Part shown: positions 37,783 through 48,199 of the stretch, piece after piece
Layout: each line of letters starts with the position of its first letter
Numbering within the stretch: position 1 is the first letter of the stretch
NCBI RefSeq assembly: GCF_003987335.1
Contig: NZ_PIPK01000011.1
Span: 34,147 to 98,146 of the forward strand
Source of the DNA: Aliidiomarina maris
Lineage (GTDB): Bacteria > Pseudomonadota > Gammaproteobacteria > Enterobacterales > Alteromonadaceae
Length of the DNA: 64,000 bases
Direction: 5' to 3'
Made by a program: the position numbers and the translations under genes
Notes under the pieces: model-generated
What the model was told of the DNA's origin: nothing
Database searches by the model: none
Seen by the model: only the letters and a program-made list of their open reading frames with translations

Positions 37783-39477
37783 ATGGCTGATAAAAAACCC
37801 CAGCAACCTCTGTATATTCCGCATTCTGGTCCATCGCTACTAGAAACCCCTTTGCTTAACAAAGGCAGTGCATTCACTCGCGAAGAGCGGATTGCATTCA
37901 ACCTCACTGGTTTGTTACCGCCACGCTATGAAACCATTGAAGAGCAGGTTCGCCGCGCGTATATGCAGTATTCCAGCTTTGACACGCCAATGAACAAGCA
38001 CATCTATTTGCGTGCCATTCAAGATAACAATGAAACCGTTTTTTATCGTCTCCTCTCCGACCACCTTGAGGAAATGATGCCCATTATCTACACCCCCACT
38101 GTCGGTGATGCCTGCGAGCAGTTCTCTGACATTTACCGCAGCTCAAGAGGCTTGTTCTTATCCTATGCCGAGCGCGACCAAATGGACGATATTCTGCGCA
38201 ACGCGACCAAACGCAACGTCAAAGTGATTGTTGTCACCGACGGCGAGCGCATTCTCGGCCTTGGCGATCAAGGCATCGGCGGCATGGGCATTCCAATTGG
38301 TAAGTTATCGCTCTACACCGCGTGTGGTGGCATTAGCCCAGCCTACACCTTACCCATGATGCTGGACGTTGGTACAGATAACGAGAAGCTACTCAACGAC
38401 CCAATGTACATGGGCGCTCGCCACAAACGTATCCGTGGCCAAGAGTATGACGACTTTATTGAAACCTTTATTCGTGCCGTACAGCGCCGCTGGCCACAAG
38501 CGATGATTCAATTTGAAGATTTCGCGCAGCCCAATGCGATGCCTATTTTAAACCGTTACCGCGACGAAATTTGTTGTTTTAATGATGATATTCAAGGCAC
38601 CGCGGCAGTCACCGTAGGCACCTTGTTGGCCGCCTGCCAGGCCAATCAGCAGAAGCTCAGTGAGCAACGCATCGCCTTTGTCGGTGCAGGTTCTGCCGGC
38701 TGCGGCATAGCCGAGCAAATCATTGACCAGATGGTAGCCGAGGGGCTTAGTGACACGCAGGCGCGCAAGCAAATCTTCATGGTCGACCGTTATGGCTTAT
38801 TAGTTGACGGTATGGCGGACTTACGTGATTTCCAACAAGCCTTAGCGCAAGACTCAAAACTCTTGAGTGAGTGGCAATTTAGCGGCGACTATCCATCGTT
38901 GCTGGACGTAATGTATTGTGCTCAGCCGACGGTGCTAATAGGCGTTTCTGGCCAGCGTGGTTTATTTACTGAGCAAGTGATTAAAGCCATGCAGCAAGGC
39001 TGCGAACGCCCGATTATCTTCCCATTGTCAAACCCGTCGCGCAATGTCGAGGCCACGCCTGAGCAAGTCATTGAGTGGACGCAAGGCCAAGCGATTGTCG
39101 CAACCGGCAGCCCATTTGCGCCCGTTCAGTATAACGGTACGGTCTATCCGATTGCGCAGTGTAACAATAGCTATATTTTCCCTGGTATTGGCTTAGGAGT
39201 TTTAGCAGTCAAATCGAACCGAATCACCAACGAAATGTTAATGGCCGCCAGTCAAACATTGGCGGACTCGTCGCCTGCTGTGACCGGTAGCGGTAGTGAC
39301 CTGCTTCCCCCAATCACTGAAATTGCAGACTTAAGCAAGCGCATTGCGTTTGCGGTGGGTAAAGTCGCGCAACAACAAGGACACGCTCTCGAAGTGAGTG
39401 ACGAGGTGCTGCAACAACGGATCGACCACTTATTTTGGCGCCCGCAGTACCGTCAATACAAGCGGGTCAGTATCTAG
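37783..39477 (+). CDS. maeA: NAD-dependent malic enzyme
   Basis: A 564-residue enzyme that decarboxylates malate to pyruvate with NAD. Key segments are [38 protein letters not shown] (malate and metal region), [14 protein letters not shown], and the NAD-binding [15 protein letters not shown]. Length and N-terminus match E. coli MaeA (565) when ATG 37783 (AAGG upstream) is used. An in-frame ATG at 37675 would add 36 residues not seen in the family. It is convergent with mrcB. Confidence 0.96.
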   Translation: MADKKPQQPLYIPHSGPSLLETPLLNKGSAFTREERIAFNLTGLLPPRYETIEEQVRRAYMQYSSFDTPMNKHIYLRAIQDNNETVFYRLLSDHLEEMMPIIYTPTVGDACEQFSDIYRSSRGLFLSYAERDQMDDILRNATKRNVKVIVVTDGERILGLGDQGIGGMGIPIGKLSLYTACGGISPAYTLPMMLDVGTDNEKLLNDPMYMGARHKRIRGQEYDDFIETFIRAVQRRWPQAMIQFEDFAQPNAMPILNRYRDEICCFNDDIQGTAAVTVGTLLAACQANQQKLSEQRIAFVGAGSAGCGIAEQIIDQMVAEGLSDTQARKQIFMVDRYGLLVDGMADLRDFQQALAQDSKLLSEWQFSGDYPSLLDVMYCAQPTVLIGVSGQRGLFTEQVIKAMQQGCERPIIFPLSNPSRNVEATPEQVIEWTQGQAIVATGSPFAPVQYNGTVYPIAQCNNSYIFPGIGLGVLAVKSNRITNEMLMAASQTLADSSPAVTGSGSDLLPPITEIADLSKRIAFAVGKVAQQQGHALEVSDEVLQQRIDHLFWRPQYRQYKRVSI

Positions 39478-39513
39478 CGTCTTTATTTCTTGCTAAGCGA
39501 CAGGCGGGGCGGC

Positions 39514-41886
39514 TTAATTGCCGCGCCGCCCAAATACGCGCTGGAACCAACTACGCGATTCTTCCTGCTCTTCACTTTGTTCCTGCTGCGAATCCATCGG
39601 GCTACAACGGCGCCGCGTCGGTGCTTGGTACACGGCACTTGGTAGATGGTACGCGGTTTCACATTCCAAGCTCACGGCTATTCCAGTCAACCTATCAAAC
39701 GCGCCACTTTGCAGCCCGTAAGGCCGCTCGCGGGTAATAGCCTGCGGTTGCAAACGCTGCCAGAAATCGCCTGCAACCGGCAATGCCCCGGTAGCGCCAC
39801 TCAAGCCAATACTTTGATTGTCGTCCCCACCTAACCAAACAGTGACTACATGCTGGTTATCATAGGACACAAACCAACTGTCACGTAACTCATTGGTGGA
39901 ACCCGTCTTGCCAGCCAGACCCGCTGGGCTGACATACTGGCGTATGCTGCGCCCCGTGCCCTCGCGCATAACACCTTGCAACGCATAGTCGGTCAAGTAC
40001 GCGCTCTGGGTTGAGAAAACCTCTTGGGCTCGGCGCTGCTGTTGATACAGCGGTTGGTTCCAATGGGTGTATACCGCTTCAATACTGGTTAAACGTTGCT
40101 GAATGCCACGATTGGCGAGCGCACTGTATATTTGGCTCACCTGCAGTGGGCTCATATCTACCGCCCCTAATGTCAGCGACGGATACGCGTGCGTGCTTTC
40201 ATCAAAACCAGCCGCATATAAACGCTCGCGCACACGCTCAACCCCAACGTCCAAACCGAGGCGCACAGCGGGTAAATTGCGCGACTCAATAAAACTTTGA
40301 TAGAGCGTTACCGGACCTTTGAACTCACCGTCAAAGTTGCGCGGGCTCCACTCGCGTTGACGCTCATCAATCAATGTGATCGGGCTGTCATCCAGCATAC
40401 TTTCAAGGCGGTACTGGCTGCTATTTTCCAGCGCCAGCGCAAAGGTAAAAGGTTTCACCAGCGAGCCTATTGGGCGCCGCGCGTCAAGTGCACGGTTGAA
40501 CCCGCCGCGTTGCTGTCCAATATTTCCCACAAGCGCACGAACCACGCCTTGCTGATAGTCACTCACCACCATAGCGCCCTGAATATCCGGGCTGTCGACG
40601 CGGCCGCCGCGGGTGGTCATCGCAAGCTCAGCTTGTTGCTGGATATACGGGTCATAGTAAGTAAATACCCGCAAGCCTGTTTGTTGCCATTCTCGCCCCG
40701 GTACCAACTGACGTAATTCACGTTGCACCAGGTCAACATAGTCAGGCCGCTCGCCCAGCACCAGACGCGTGCTTTGGCGACGTACCAGGGTGTCTTCGAG
40801 CGCCGATAAATACTGCACTTGGGTAATTAAGTTGTGCTCGTACATGAGTTTGAGTACTAACTCTCGGCGTCGCTCGGCATTCTCGGGGCGCCGTCTTGGA
40901 TCATACAAGCTCGGTCCTTTAACCATACCGACCAACAACGCAATTTCGGCAACACTTAAGTCTTCAACCGAGCGTCCGAAAAAATACTGTGACGCAAGAC
41001 CCACCCCATGAATGGCGTGACCGCGGTCTTGACCGAAGTACACCTCGTTAAAATATGCTTCGAGGATTTCGTCTTTATCAAAATGAAAATCTAAGCTCAG
41101 TGCCATAATCGCTTCATTGGCCTTACGCCATAGATTCTGATCGTGGGTGAGGTACATATTTTTGACCAACTGCTGAGTCAGGGTACTACCGCCTTGTACC
41201 GTTCGACCCGCACGCAAGTTGACTAAAGCGGCTCGCGCAATCGCGGTTGGCTTCACGCCGTGGTGCTGATAAAAATCTTGATCCTCTATTAGCAACAAGG
41301 TGTCGCGCATCAGCTGAGGTACTTGCTCTAAACTGACCAACAACCTGTCTTCGCCGCTGTCGGCGGCAAAACGGCCAATCAATTGCGGTTCAAGGCGTGC
41401 TTCAGTGAGTACTTGCTGCGATGGCCACGCCAACACCTGATGCAAACGGTCATCACGAAAGCGCAGTAACAGCCGCTGGCTGGGCTCAAAGCCGTCCGCA
41501 AAATCGAACGCCCGCCGGTGCAGTAAAATGGTACGCCCATCACTTTGTCGTTGTTCGTTATATTCACCCTGCTGGCGTGCCACCGCCGAGGGCGAATAAG
41601 CGAGTGCTTCAAGCTCTGCTTTGACCCGTGCGTAACTCACGTTCGCGTGTGGCGATAACCAAAGCGCACGGCTGTAGAGCAAGGCAGGCGCCTGATAACG
41701 ATTGGCTTCAAAGCGATCGCGCACCTGAGCATCTAAATAAATGGTATAGAAGGCGCCCAGCACTGCGACCACCAACATCAGTTTGGCAGCTAAAGCCAGC
41801 AACCAACGGCGGCGACGGCCTTTAACCGGCGCCTGTGCTTTCTTGCCAGTGGGTTTAGATGACTTCGTCTTACTTGCTTTGGCCAT
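39514..41886 (-). CDS. mrcB: penicillin-binding protein 1B (bifunctional transglycosylase/transpeptidase)
   Basis: A 790-residue class A PBP. A basic cytoplasmic tail precedes one membrane helix (about 28-50, LLALAAKLMLVVAVLGAFYTIY), a UB2H domain (about 65-150), GT51 transglycosylase motifs (EDQDFYQHHGV and GGSTLTQQLVKNMYL near 198-245), and a transpeptidase domain with SxxK in GSLVKPF (about 466), SRN in ESRNLPA, and KTGSTNE. The UB2H domain is specific to PBP1B, whose outer-membrane activator is LpoB. It overlaps the end of hrpB by 17 bp, and a GC-rich hairpin (39503-39530) covers its stop. Confidence 0.96.
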   Translation of the reverse strand: MAKASKTKSSKPTGKKAQAPVKGRRRRWLLALAAKLMLVVAVLGAFYTIYLDAQVRDRFEANRYQAPALLYSRALWLSPHANVSYARVKAELEALAYSPSAVARQQGEYNEQRQSDGRTILLHRRAFDFADGFEPSQRLLLRFRDDRLHQVLAWPSQQVLTEARLEPQLIGRFAADSGEDRLLVSLEQVPQLMRDTLLLIEDQDFYQHHGVKPTAIARAALVNLRAGRTVQGGSTLTQQLVKNMYLTHDQNLWRKANEAIMALSLDFHFDKDEILEAYFNEVYFGQDRGHAIHGVGLASQYFFGRSVEDLSVAEIALLVGMVKGPSLYDPRRRPENAERRRELVLKLMYEHNLITQVQYLSALEDTLVRRQSTRLVLGERPDYVDLVQRELRQLVPGREWQQTGLRVFTYYDPYIQQQAELAMTTRGGRVDSPDIQGAMVVSDYQQGVVRALVGNIGQQRGGFNRALDARRPIGSLVKPFTFALALENSSQYRLESMLDDSPITLIDERQREWSPRNFDGEFKGPVTLYQSFIESRNLPAVRLGLDVGVERVRERLYAAGFDESTHAYPSLTLGAVDMSPLQVSQIYSALANRGIQQRLTSIEAVYTHWNQPLYQQQRRAQEVFSTQSAYLTDYALQGVMREGTGRSIRQYVSPAGLAGKTGSTNELRDSWFVSYDNQHVVTVWLGGDDNQSIGLSGATGALPVAGDFWQRLQPQAITRERPYGLQSGAFDRLTGIAVSLECETAYHLPSAVYQAPTRRRCSPMDSQQEQSEEQEESRSWFQRVFGRRGN

Positions 41887-44416
41887 GCAGTGCCTTCTTA
41901 GTTAAATGAGTCGCGGGTGCAGTCGTTGGGTCATCGGGCCATGGGTGTTTAGGGTAGCGCCCACGCATTTCTTTCTTCACATTGACATAGGCACCCTGCC
42001 AAAAGTTGGCTAAGTCGCTGGTACGCTGTAATGGCCGACCAGCGGGGGACAATAATTCAAAGGTCAATGGTAGCTGACCATTCAACAGCTTAGGCGTTTG
42101 CGCGGTGCCAAATACCTCTTGCAGCTTTAAGCCCACGAATGCCGAACCGTCCGCCTGATATTCAATCCGGTGTGCACGGCCACTGGGTGCGACCCAGCGG
42201 GCGGGAAGCAACTGCTCTAGCTGTTGTTGCTGTGCATAATCAAGTAACTGCGCCAATGCTGGTTGCGGCGCCCATTGGCGTAGCTGCGCCAGGGTCGTCA
42301 AATGCGCCCAAAATGGCGCGGCCCACTGCGCCAGCGTGCTTAAAAGTTCACTGTCAGACAACCGCAGACCAAGTTCAGGGTGCGCTTGCTGAAAGCGCTG
42401 CAGACGCCGCAAATATTGCACACAGTGCGGCGTCCAGCCGAGTGTCGCAATGCCATGTTGTTGCACGTAAGCGACCATAGCATCGCTCATTGCTGCGCGG
42501 TCGGGCAATTGCTGACTGGCGCGCTGTTGAATTACCAAGTTTCGGTACATAGTGCGTTCGACCTGCTCTAGACCGCCATTGGCAGAGCGCCACACATGCT
42601 CAACTTGCTGCTGCAACTGCGCAGCAAGCACCCCAGCAAACAGAGCTTCTGCCTGTGCCTTGGTTAACGCAAGCGCTTGCCGGATCACACCTTGGCTATG
42701 CTGCTCATGCATACTGATCTGAGTGACTATCAGCCATGCCGCTTGGCTTAGCGACTTGCTCAAGGCTAAACTTTGCCCATGCCCTGACGGCCAACTTACG
42801 CCAGCTCCGGTCGCGAGAGTAAAGTTTGCAGACCCTCCACGTAAGCGTGCCAGCCCGAGTGGATACAAGCGTATCGCCGCTTGGATTACGCTATCACTAT
42901 CCAGTGTGTGGCTATCGGTGAGCTCGAATTGATGTAACCAATACTTGAGACGCTGACGCGTGCGCGGCATCGTTGCCGGTTGTTGCTGCAGTTGCTCGAT
43001 AGCGTCTAAGCCATTCACTTGCTGGCTTTCTCGCCCTTCTTCGAGGCTGAGCCAATACGCGATAGCCAGCATGGTCGCGTCACGCTGACGTTGCGATAGC
43101 GCATCGTCCTGCTGAACCTGTGCGATGGCATGGGCAGCACCTACATCGGCGGCGGCATTTGCAAGACTTTGCCCATAGGGTGTCGCTTGAGCCTGCGCAT
43201 TCAAGGCACCAATGGCACGTAGCCATTCATGCGCCGCCGCAACATGACTTGGATTGGGCGGCGTAAACCACGCCATATCCTGCATTTGCGCGCCCCAACA
43301 GGCCACTTGCAGACTTAAGTCTGTCAACTCTTGCTGTTCGATATCGGCGGGCCGATAGTCGGCCATGCCATGCCAGTCGCTCTGGGCATATACACGCGTG
43401 CACCCACCAGGACCTGTGCGCCCAGCCCGCCCTGCACGTTGGGTTGCCGCCGCCTTCGCCACGCGCCGCGTGATTAACTCTGTCGTATGGTACTTCGGCC
43501 GATACAGCGCCTGACGCTCGCGACCACTATCAATGACATAATCAATACCGGCGATGGTTAAGCTCGTTTCGGCAATATTGGTGCTGATAATGATTCGCCG
43601 TTTTCCGCGCGCGGGCGCTTGCAACACTTGCTGCTGATCGGACAGCGATAGCCCAGCATGCAGCCCGAAACAATCGAGATCAGCGTGTTGTTGAACCAAG
43701 CTCGTTAACTCGCGTTGCAACCAGGCAATCTCACTTTGCCCCGGCACAAACACCAGCATGCCTTGGGGGCCGTCTGGCTGCGTAAGTAACCGCCGAATCA
43801 CTTGGGCGCATTTTTCCAGATAAGTCTGGGTTGCTGTCGGCGGCTCGTATTGAATGTCCACTGAGTAGGCGCGCCCGTCACTGTGCAACACCTCACAGCG
43901 GGTGCCTTGCCCTTGCAGCCATGTCGCCAAATCCGCTGCAGGTAAAGTTGCTGACATCACTAACAGCTTTAAGTCGTCGCGGATTTGGCGACTTTCTAAG
44001 ACCAGCGCTAAGCCTAAATCGCTGTGTAAATTACGCTCGTGAAACTCATCAAAAATAACCCCGTCAAAGTCACTTAGGGTGGGGTCGGACTGTAACATGC
44101 GGGTTAACATTCCCTCAGTCACAATCAATAAGCGGGTCGCAGCACTGCGCTGACGTTGCTGACGCACTTGATAGCCCACAGTTTGGCCGACCGATTGCTC
44201 TAACTGGGCAGACAAATATTGCGCGATGGACAACGCGGCAAGACGCCGTGGCTGCACCATAATCCAGCGTGTATCGGGGTTATGCTGCAGCAAATACAAG
44301 GGCAACGCGGTCGATTTACCAGCTCCAGGTGGGGCTTGCAAAACCACGGCAGAATGCGCCAATGCCTGTTGCAAAGGCGCAAGAATAGGTTGAATGGGTA
44401 AGGCGGTTTGCTGCAT
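41870..44416 (-). CDS. hrpB: ATP-dependent helicase HrpB (DEAH box)
   Basis: An 848-residue DExH helicase. Walker A is APPGAGKST near residue 32, the DEAH variant is IFDEFHERNLHSDL near 122 and motif VI is QRAGRAGRTGPG. A C-terminal HrpB-specific region follows, ending with FWQGAYVNVKKEMRGRYPKHPWPDDP, which is characteristic. The cellular role is not well defined. I prefer ATG 44416, since the longer in-frame ORF from 44455 would begin inside the pepB terminator hairpin. There is no good Shine-Dalgarno. It is upstream of mrcB, as in E. coli. Confidence 0.93.
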   Translation of the reverse strand: MQQTALPIQPILAPLQQALAHSAVVLQAPPGAGKSTALPLYLLQHNPDTRWIMVQPRRLAALSIAQYLSAQLEQSVGQTVGYQVRQQRQRSAATRLLIVTEGMLTRMLQSDPTLSDFDGVIFDEFHERNLHSDLGLALVLESRQIRDDLKLLVMSATLPAADLATWLQGQGTRCEVLHSDGRAYSVDIQYEPPTATQTYLEKCAQVIRRLLTQPDGPQGMLVFVPGQSEIAWLQRELTSLVQQHADLDCFGLHAGLSLSDQQQVLQAPARGKRRIIISTNIAETSLTIAGIDYVIDSGRERQALYRPKYHTTELITRRVAKAAATQRAGRAGRTGPGGCTRVYAQSDWHGMADYRPADIEQQELTDLSLQVACWGAQMQDMAWFTPPNPSHVAAAHEWLRAIGALNAQAQATPYGQSLANAAADVGAAHAIAQVQQDDALSQRQRDATMLAIAYWLSLEEGRESQQVNGLDAIEQLQQQPATMPRTRQRLKYWLHQFELTDSHTLDSDSVIQAAIRLYPLGLARLRGGSANFTLATGAGVSWPSGHGQSLALSKSLSQAAWLIVTQISMHEQHSQGVIRQALALTKAQAEALFAGVLAAQLQQQVEHVWRSANGGLEQVERTMYRNLVIQQRASQQLPDRAAMSDAMVAYVQQHGIATLGWTPHCVQYLRRLQRFQQAHPELGLRLSDSELLSTLAQWAAPFWAHLTTLAQLRQWAPQPALAQLLDYAQQQQLEQLLPARWVAPSGRAHRIEYQADGSAFVGLKLQEVFGTAQTPKLLNGQLPLTFELLSPAGRPLQRTSDLANFWQGAYVNVKKEMRGRYPKHPWPDDPTTAPATHLTKKALHGQSK

Positions 44417-44432
44417 GTTGATATTTTGCCAT

Positions 44433-44467
44433 AAAAAAGGCCATGGAACAGTCACTGCCCATGGCCT
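44433..44467 (-). terminator. Rho-independent terminator after pepB
   Basis: On the minus strand a perfect 9-bp stem (44438-44446 with 44459-44467, AGGCCATGG/CCATGGCCT) with a 12-base loop is followed by six U (44433-44438). It lies 27 bp after the pepB stop and ends only about 17 bp before the hrpB ATG, so hrpB must use read-through or a promoter inside pepB. Confidence 0.85.
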
Positions 44468-44493
44468 CTTAGTTAAACTTTTTGCAAAGCTAG

Positions 44494-45792
44494 TTAATTA
44501 TCAAGCATTGTACGCGCAATGGTTCGGATACCCAAGCCAGTCGCGCCGGCATTAAACCATTTGTCTGGGTCTTTGCGATAGGCAGCGGCTAAATCGAAAT
44601 GCAGCCAGTTGGCGCCTTGATTCGGTGCAAAACGCAACAAGAAACCAGCTGCGTTGCTAGCCCCGCCTGCTCCGCCACCTTTTACAGGGCGACTATTCGC
44701 CGTATCAGCAAAGTGCGACGGGCATTGGTCCTGATGCCAAGATGCCAAAGGTAGACGCCACAATGGCTCTGATTCGCTCTGAGCGGCCTGCAACGCTTTG
44801 GCAGCATAGGCATCATCGACACTAAACAGCGCGTTATATTCCTGACCAACAGCGACTTGCGCGGCACCCGTGAGGGTGGCAGCATCAATAATATGCTTAG
44901 CATTGCACTCCGCTGCAGCAAGCAACCCATCAGCAAGGACCAAACGCCCTTCTGCATCGGTGTTAAAAATTTCCACCGTGACGCCATTCTTGTACGTGAT
45001 AATGTCGCCTAGCTTATAGGCAGTACCGTCAATTAAGTTCTCAGCGCAACATAGAATCAGTTTCACACGCTTGTTTAAGCCGCGTTGAATTGCCAGGGCT
45101 AAGGCACCTGCAACGGTCGCAGCACCGCCCATATCGCATTTCATCGCAATCATGCCTTCGCTGCTTTTAATGCTGTAACCACCGCTGTCATAGGTGATGC
45201 CTTTACCAATCAGGGCATAATCAACCTCAGCGTCGACATCGCCGGTTGGGTTATAGTCAAGCTGCAACATGGTTGGTTTGTGCATACTGGCGCGGCCTAC
45301 CGTATGGATGCCCATCCAGCCTTCATTAAGCAAATCTTGTTCGCGCAAAATGCGGAAACTGACCGCGTCGCCACCTAAGGCTTTAATCTTATCAACCACT
45401 TGGGTACACAAAGATTCGGGATAGATAGCTTGTGGTGGTAAGTTGACTAACTCACGCGCCCAAGCGAAAGTTTCGTACATCCCTTGCAATTGATCAGCAA
45501 CGCCTAAGTCGTCACTGCACCAAAGTATTTTGTTGCGCTTTTTGGCGTCACTGAAGCCTTGCGCTAACGCCCACTGGCGCTCGAGGGTCCAGCCTGGCCC
45601 AACGGCTTCAATCGTCGCTGCACCAGAGGCGTCCAAGCGTCGGCCTGCTTGCTGAATGGCACGTAAAAACAAGCTCTCGTCGTCACGCGCAACGATGTGA
45701 AACCCCTCGCCATTGAAAAAACTACCACCAGCACTTTTAAACGCCGCTGGCACGGTGTCTGTAGTTAAGCGTACTTGTACTGCACTAGACAT
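44494..45792 (-). CDS. pepB: aminopeptidase B (M17 leucyl aminopeptidase family)
   Basis: A 432-residue M17 metallopeptidase close to E. coli PepB. The metal- and substrate-binding motifs are [14 protein letters not shown] and the family signature [14 protein letters not shown] near residue 285; [16 protein letters not shown] and [12 protein letters not shown] also fit. It releases N-terminal amino acids from cytosolic peptides. ATG 45792 (GGAG 11 bases upstream, with TAAG closer) gives family length; an in-frame ATG at 45870 would add 26 residues. It is divergent from sfsA. Confidence 0.92.
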   Translation of the reverse strand: MSSAVQVRLTTDTVPAAFKSAGGSFFNGEGFHIVARDDESLFLRAIQQAGRRLDASGAATIEAVGPGWTLERQWALAQGFSDAKKRNKILWCSDDLGVADQLQGMYETFAWARELVNLPPQAIYPESLCTQVVDKIKALGGDAVSFRILREQDLLNEGWMGIHTVGRASMHKPTMLQLDYNPTGDVDAEVDYALIGKGITYDSGGYSIKSSEGMIAMKCDMGGAATVAGALALAIQRGLNKRVKLILCCAENLIDGTAYKLGDIITYKNGVTVEIFNTDAEGRLVLADGLLAAAECNAKHIIDAATLTGAAQVAVGQEYNALFSVDDAYAAKALQAAQSESEPLWRLPLASWHQDQCPSHFADTANSRPVKGGGAGGASNAAGFLLRFAPNQGANWLHFDLAAAYRKDPDKWFNAGATGLGIRTIARTMLDN

Positions 45793-45914
45793 CTTATTTA
45801 TCTCCAAGTATGTTGCTTGCCTCTGGGTTAACACCAGAGCACGGTCAAGCAAGCGTGGTGCATGCATCACCTATTGTTCATATCGCGACACACTACACTA
45901 CAAAGCGACTAAAA

Positions 45915-46625
45915 ATGCAATTTCAGCCCCCATTAGAATCCGCAACTTTAATTCGCCGTTACAAACGTTTCCTTGCCGATGTGCAAACCGCTGATGGCGA
46001 ACTGTTAACCATTCATTGCCCAAATACGGGGGCGATGACAGGTTGCGCTGAACCTGGCTATACAGTGTGGTATAGCACATCCACAAATGCCAAACGTAAG
46101 TACCCACATACTTGGGAGCTTGCTTACACACCCAATCAAAATTGGATTGTGATTAATACCCAACGCGCCAATCAGTTGGCTCAGGAAGCGCTCGGCGACG
46201 GCAAGATTAAAGCCTTAGCCGGCTACCTTAACTGCCAACGCGAAGTCAAATACGGTAGTGAAAATAGCCGCATCGACTTGCTGCTTAGCGGTCATGGCGA
46301 GCAACCCGACTGCTATATCGAAGTGAAAAGTGTCACCTTAGAAACCGACGGCCAAGGCTACTTTCCCGACGCGGTTACCTTGCGCGGGCAAAAACATCTG
46401 CGCGAACTTATTGCAATGCGCGAACTTGGCTTACGCGCCGCACTGCTGTTTGTGGTCGGGCACAGCGGCATTCAGAGTGTAAAACCAGCCGCCCATATTG
46501 ATCCGCAATACGCGGAATTATGTATTTTAGCCAAGCAAAAAGGCGTTGAGTTTTATGCCTTAGGTATTGAGGTCAGCGCCAGCGACTTGACAGCTGGGCT
46601 ATTATTACCTGTCGACGTGGGTTGA
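45915..46625 (+). CDS. sfsA: sugar fermentation stimulation protein SfsA
   Basis: A 236-residue protein of the SfsA family. It begins [20 protein letters not shown], followed by [40 protein letters not shown], and [30 protein letters not shown]; acidic residues in the last part fit a nuclease-like fold. It was linked to maltose gene expression and nucleoid binding in E. coli, but the molecular role is uncertain. ATG 45915 matches the E. coli start (234 residues), and the 35 upstream in-frame residues have no family counterpart. It precedes dksA as in E. coli. Confidence 0.93.
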   Translation: MQFQPPLESATLIRRYKRFLADVQTADGELLTIHCPNTGAMTGCAEPGYTVWYSTSTNAKRKYPHTWELAYTPNQNWIVINTQRANQLAQEALGDGKIKALAGYLNCQREVKYGSENSRIDLLLSGHGEQPDCYIEVKSVTLETDGQGYFPDAVTLRGQKHLRELIAMRELGLRAALLFVVGHSGIQSVKPAAHIDPQYAELCILAKQKGVEFYALGIEVSASDLTAGLLLPVDVG

Positions 46626-46667
46626 AATGCTAACTTTTGCCCCGATATAGGGCTGCGCGAGTGCGCA

Positions 46668-46696
46668 TTGCACCACCAAACGTATTCTGCTATACA
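46668..46696 (+). promoter_or_regulatory. predicted sigma-70 promoter of dksA
   Basis: TTGCAC (46668-46673) and TATACA (46691-46696) are separated by 17 bp and lie 51 bp before the dksA ATG, in the 122-bp gap after sfsA. The -10 box matches 5 of 6 and the -35 box 3 of 6. Confidence 0.5.
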
Positions 46697-46747
46697 TAGC
46701 CGTCATTTTTTAAGCACATAGTGCATTGCCTCAAAGAGGAGAGCCAC

Positions 46748-47200
46748 ATGGCCGCAACAAAGGAAAGAAAAGCGCACGGTATCTTAGCGCAAGCGGGTCT
46801 AGAGCCTTACCAGCCAGCCGCTGGCGAAGAGTATATGAACGAGGCACAGCGTGAGCATTTTCGTAAGATTTTAGAAACTTGGCGTAACCAGTTACGCGAA
46901 GAAGTTGACCGCACAGTAGGTCACCTAAAAGAAGAAGCGAACAACCATGCAGACCCTGTTGACCGTGCTGCCCAAGAAGAAGAATTTGCGATTGAATTAC
47001 GCACCCGTGACCGTGAGCGTAAGTTAATTAAGAAGATTGAAAAGACACTAGAAGCGATTGAGCGTGACGACTTCGGCTACTGCGACTCATGTGGTATCGA
47101 AATCGGTATCCAACGCTTAGAAGCACGTCCAACTGCTGACTTATGTATCGACTGTAAGAGCCTGGCAGAAATTCGTGAGAAACAAATGCGCGGTGCTTAA
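46748..47200 (+). CDS. dksA: RNA polymerase-binding transcription factor DksA
   Basis: A 150-residue coiled-coil zinc protein that enters the RNA polymerase secondary channel and, with ppGpp, controls rRNA and amino-acid promoters. The coiled-coil arms flank the tip [11 protein letters not shown], which carries the two functional aspartates. The zinc finger has four cysteines (CDSC near residue 113 and CIDC near 134). ATG 46748 follows GAGGAG, and the length matches E. coli (151). The downstream gluQ overlaps its 3' end. Confidence 0.97.
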   Translation: MAATKERKAHGILAQAGLEPYQPAAGEEYMNEAQREHFRKILETWRNQLREEVDRTVGHLKEEANNHADPVDRAAQEEEFAIELRTRDRERKLIKKIEKTLEAIERDDFGYCDSCGIEIGIQRLEARPTADLCIDCKSLAEIREKQMRGA

Positions 47201-48107
47201 TCAGCCCGCTCCTTACCGGGGGCGCTTCGCCCCCTCGCCCTCCGGCCCTCTTCACCTTGGTTCGTTAGTTGCAGCCCTAGGTAGCTACCTTGACGCTCGT
47301 GCCAACCATGGTACTTGGTTGCTGCGCATCGAAGATATTGATCCCCCTCGTGAAGTCCCGGGTGCTAGCAGCGTTATTTTGCGACAGCTCGAGGCGCATG
47401 GCTTATGCTGGGACGAGACTGAACAGTATCAAAGCCAACACTATGCACGTTATCAGCAGCACATCACTGAACTAAACCGACAGGGCTTGGTGTATGCCTG
47501 CGATTGCTCACGTAAAACGATTAAAGCACGCGGACCGCATTACACCGGTTTTTGCCGCCAACGCGGTTTAGACTGGGCGGATAAAGCGCTGCGCTTGGTC
47601 AACCAGCAACCTGTCACGCATTTTTATGACCTTGCCCACGGCGAGGTTACAGCCGACACAGGCTGGAGCAGCGAAGACTTTATTCTTAAACGCCGTGACG
47701 GACTATGGGCGTATCAACTCGCGGTAGTCAGTGACGACCGCGCCGAGGGTATCACGCACATCGTACGAGGTAGCGACCTATTGACCGCCAGTCTATGGCA
47801 GTTAACGCTATGGCAGACACTAAACCAGTGCCAATTTGACGCTGCAGTCGCCTTACCTCAACTACGCCACTTGCCACTGATTGTCGGGCCCGAGGGGCGC
47901 AAACTAAGTAAGCAAAATCATGCGCCCGCGATTCACGCAAGCCATGCGGCACACAATATATCGATAGCATTGCAGGCACTTGGTTTGAAGCTGCCACCTG
48001 AATTAACCCAAACGCCTGTTACTGAGCAATTGGCATGGGCGATAGATGCGTGGCGACAGCAGCAACGAGCAAGTGAACCGGGTCATGTCGATAATTTCAC
48101 CGTTTGA
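47193..48107 (+). CDS. gluQ: glutamyl-Q tRNA(Asp) synthetase
   Basis: A 304-residue truncated glutamyl-tRNA synthetase paralogue (YadB) that lacks the anticodon-binding domain and attaches glutamate to queuosine 34 of tRNA-Asp. The HIGH-like motif is [20 protein letters not shown]. The zinc-binding cluster [12 protein letters not shown] and GFCRQ follows near residue 100, and the KMSKS-like motif is [12 protein letters not shown] 47193 puts the N-terminus in register with E. coli; GTG 47175 is the alternative. It overlaps the dksA end by 8 bp, the classic dksA-gluQ coupling. Confidence 0.93.
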   Translation: MLNQPAPYRGRFAPSPSGPLHLGSLVAALGSYLDARANHGTWLLRIEDIDPPREVPGASSVILRQLEAHGLCWDETEQYQSQHYARYQQHITELNRQGLVYACDCSRKTIKARGPHYTGFCRQRGLDWADKALRLVNQQPVTHFYDLAHGEVTADTGWSSEDFILKRRDGLWAYQLAVVSDDRAEGITHIVRGSDLLTASLWQLTLWQTLNQCQFDAAVALPQLRHLPLIVGPEGRKLSKQNHAPAIHASHAAHNISIALQALGLKLPPELTQTPVTEQLAWAIDAWRQQQRASEPGHVDNFTV

Positions 48108-48184
48108 TTCTCATTCGGCCCAAGTTGGTATATGATCAGCGCCAATTTTTAAGTCAATCGCCCCAGCTGTGGGCTGACCTTAGC

Positions 48185-48199
48185 AGGAGTTCGACCATT
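48185..48199 (+). promoter_or_regulatory. Shine-Dalgarno and predicted AUU start of pcnB
   Basis: AGGAG at 48185-48189 is followed after 7 bases by ATT at 48197-48199 in the pcnB frame. No in-frame ATG, GTG or TTG lies within Shine-Dalgarno range: the nearest are TTG 48125 upstream and GTG 48212 downstream. Starting at this ATT aligns the first 14 residues with E. coli PcnB, whose gene is reported to start at AUU. Confidence 0.7.

Noticed and set aside
39503..39530. GC-rich hairpin at the mrcB stop as a terminator
   Set aside because: The stem is strong (10 of 11 pairs), but neither side has a T-tract, so I mention it only in the mrcB entry.
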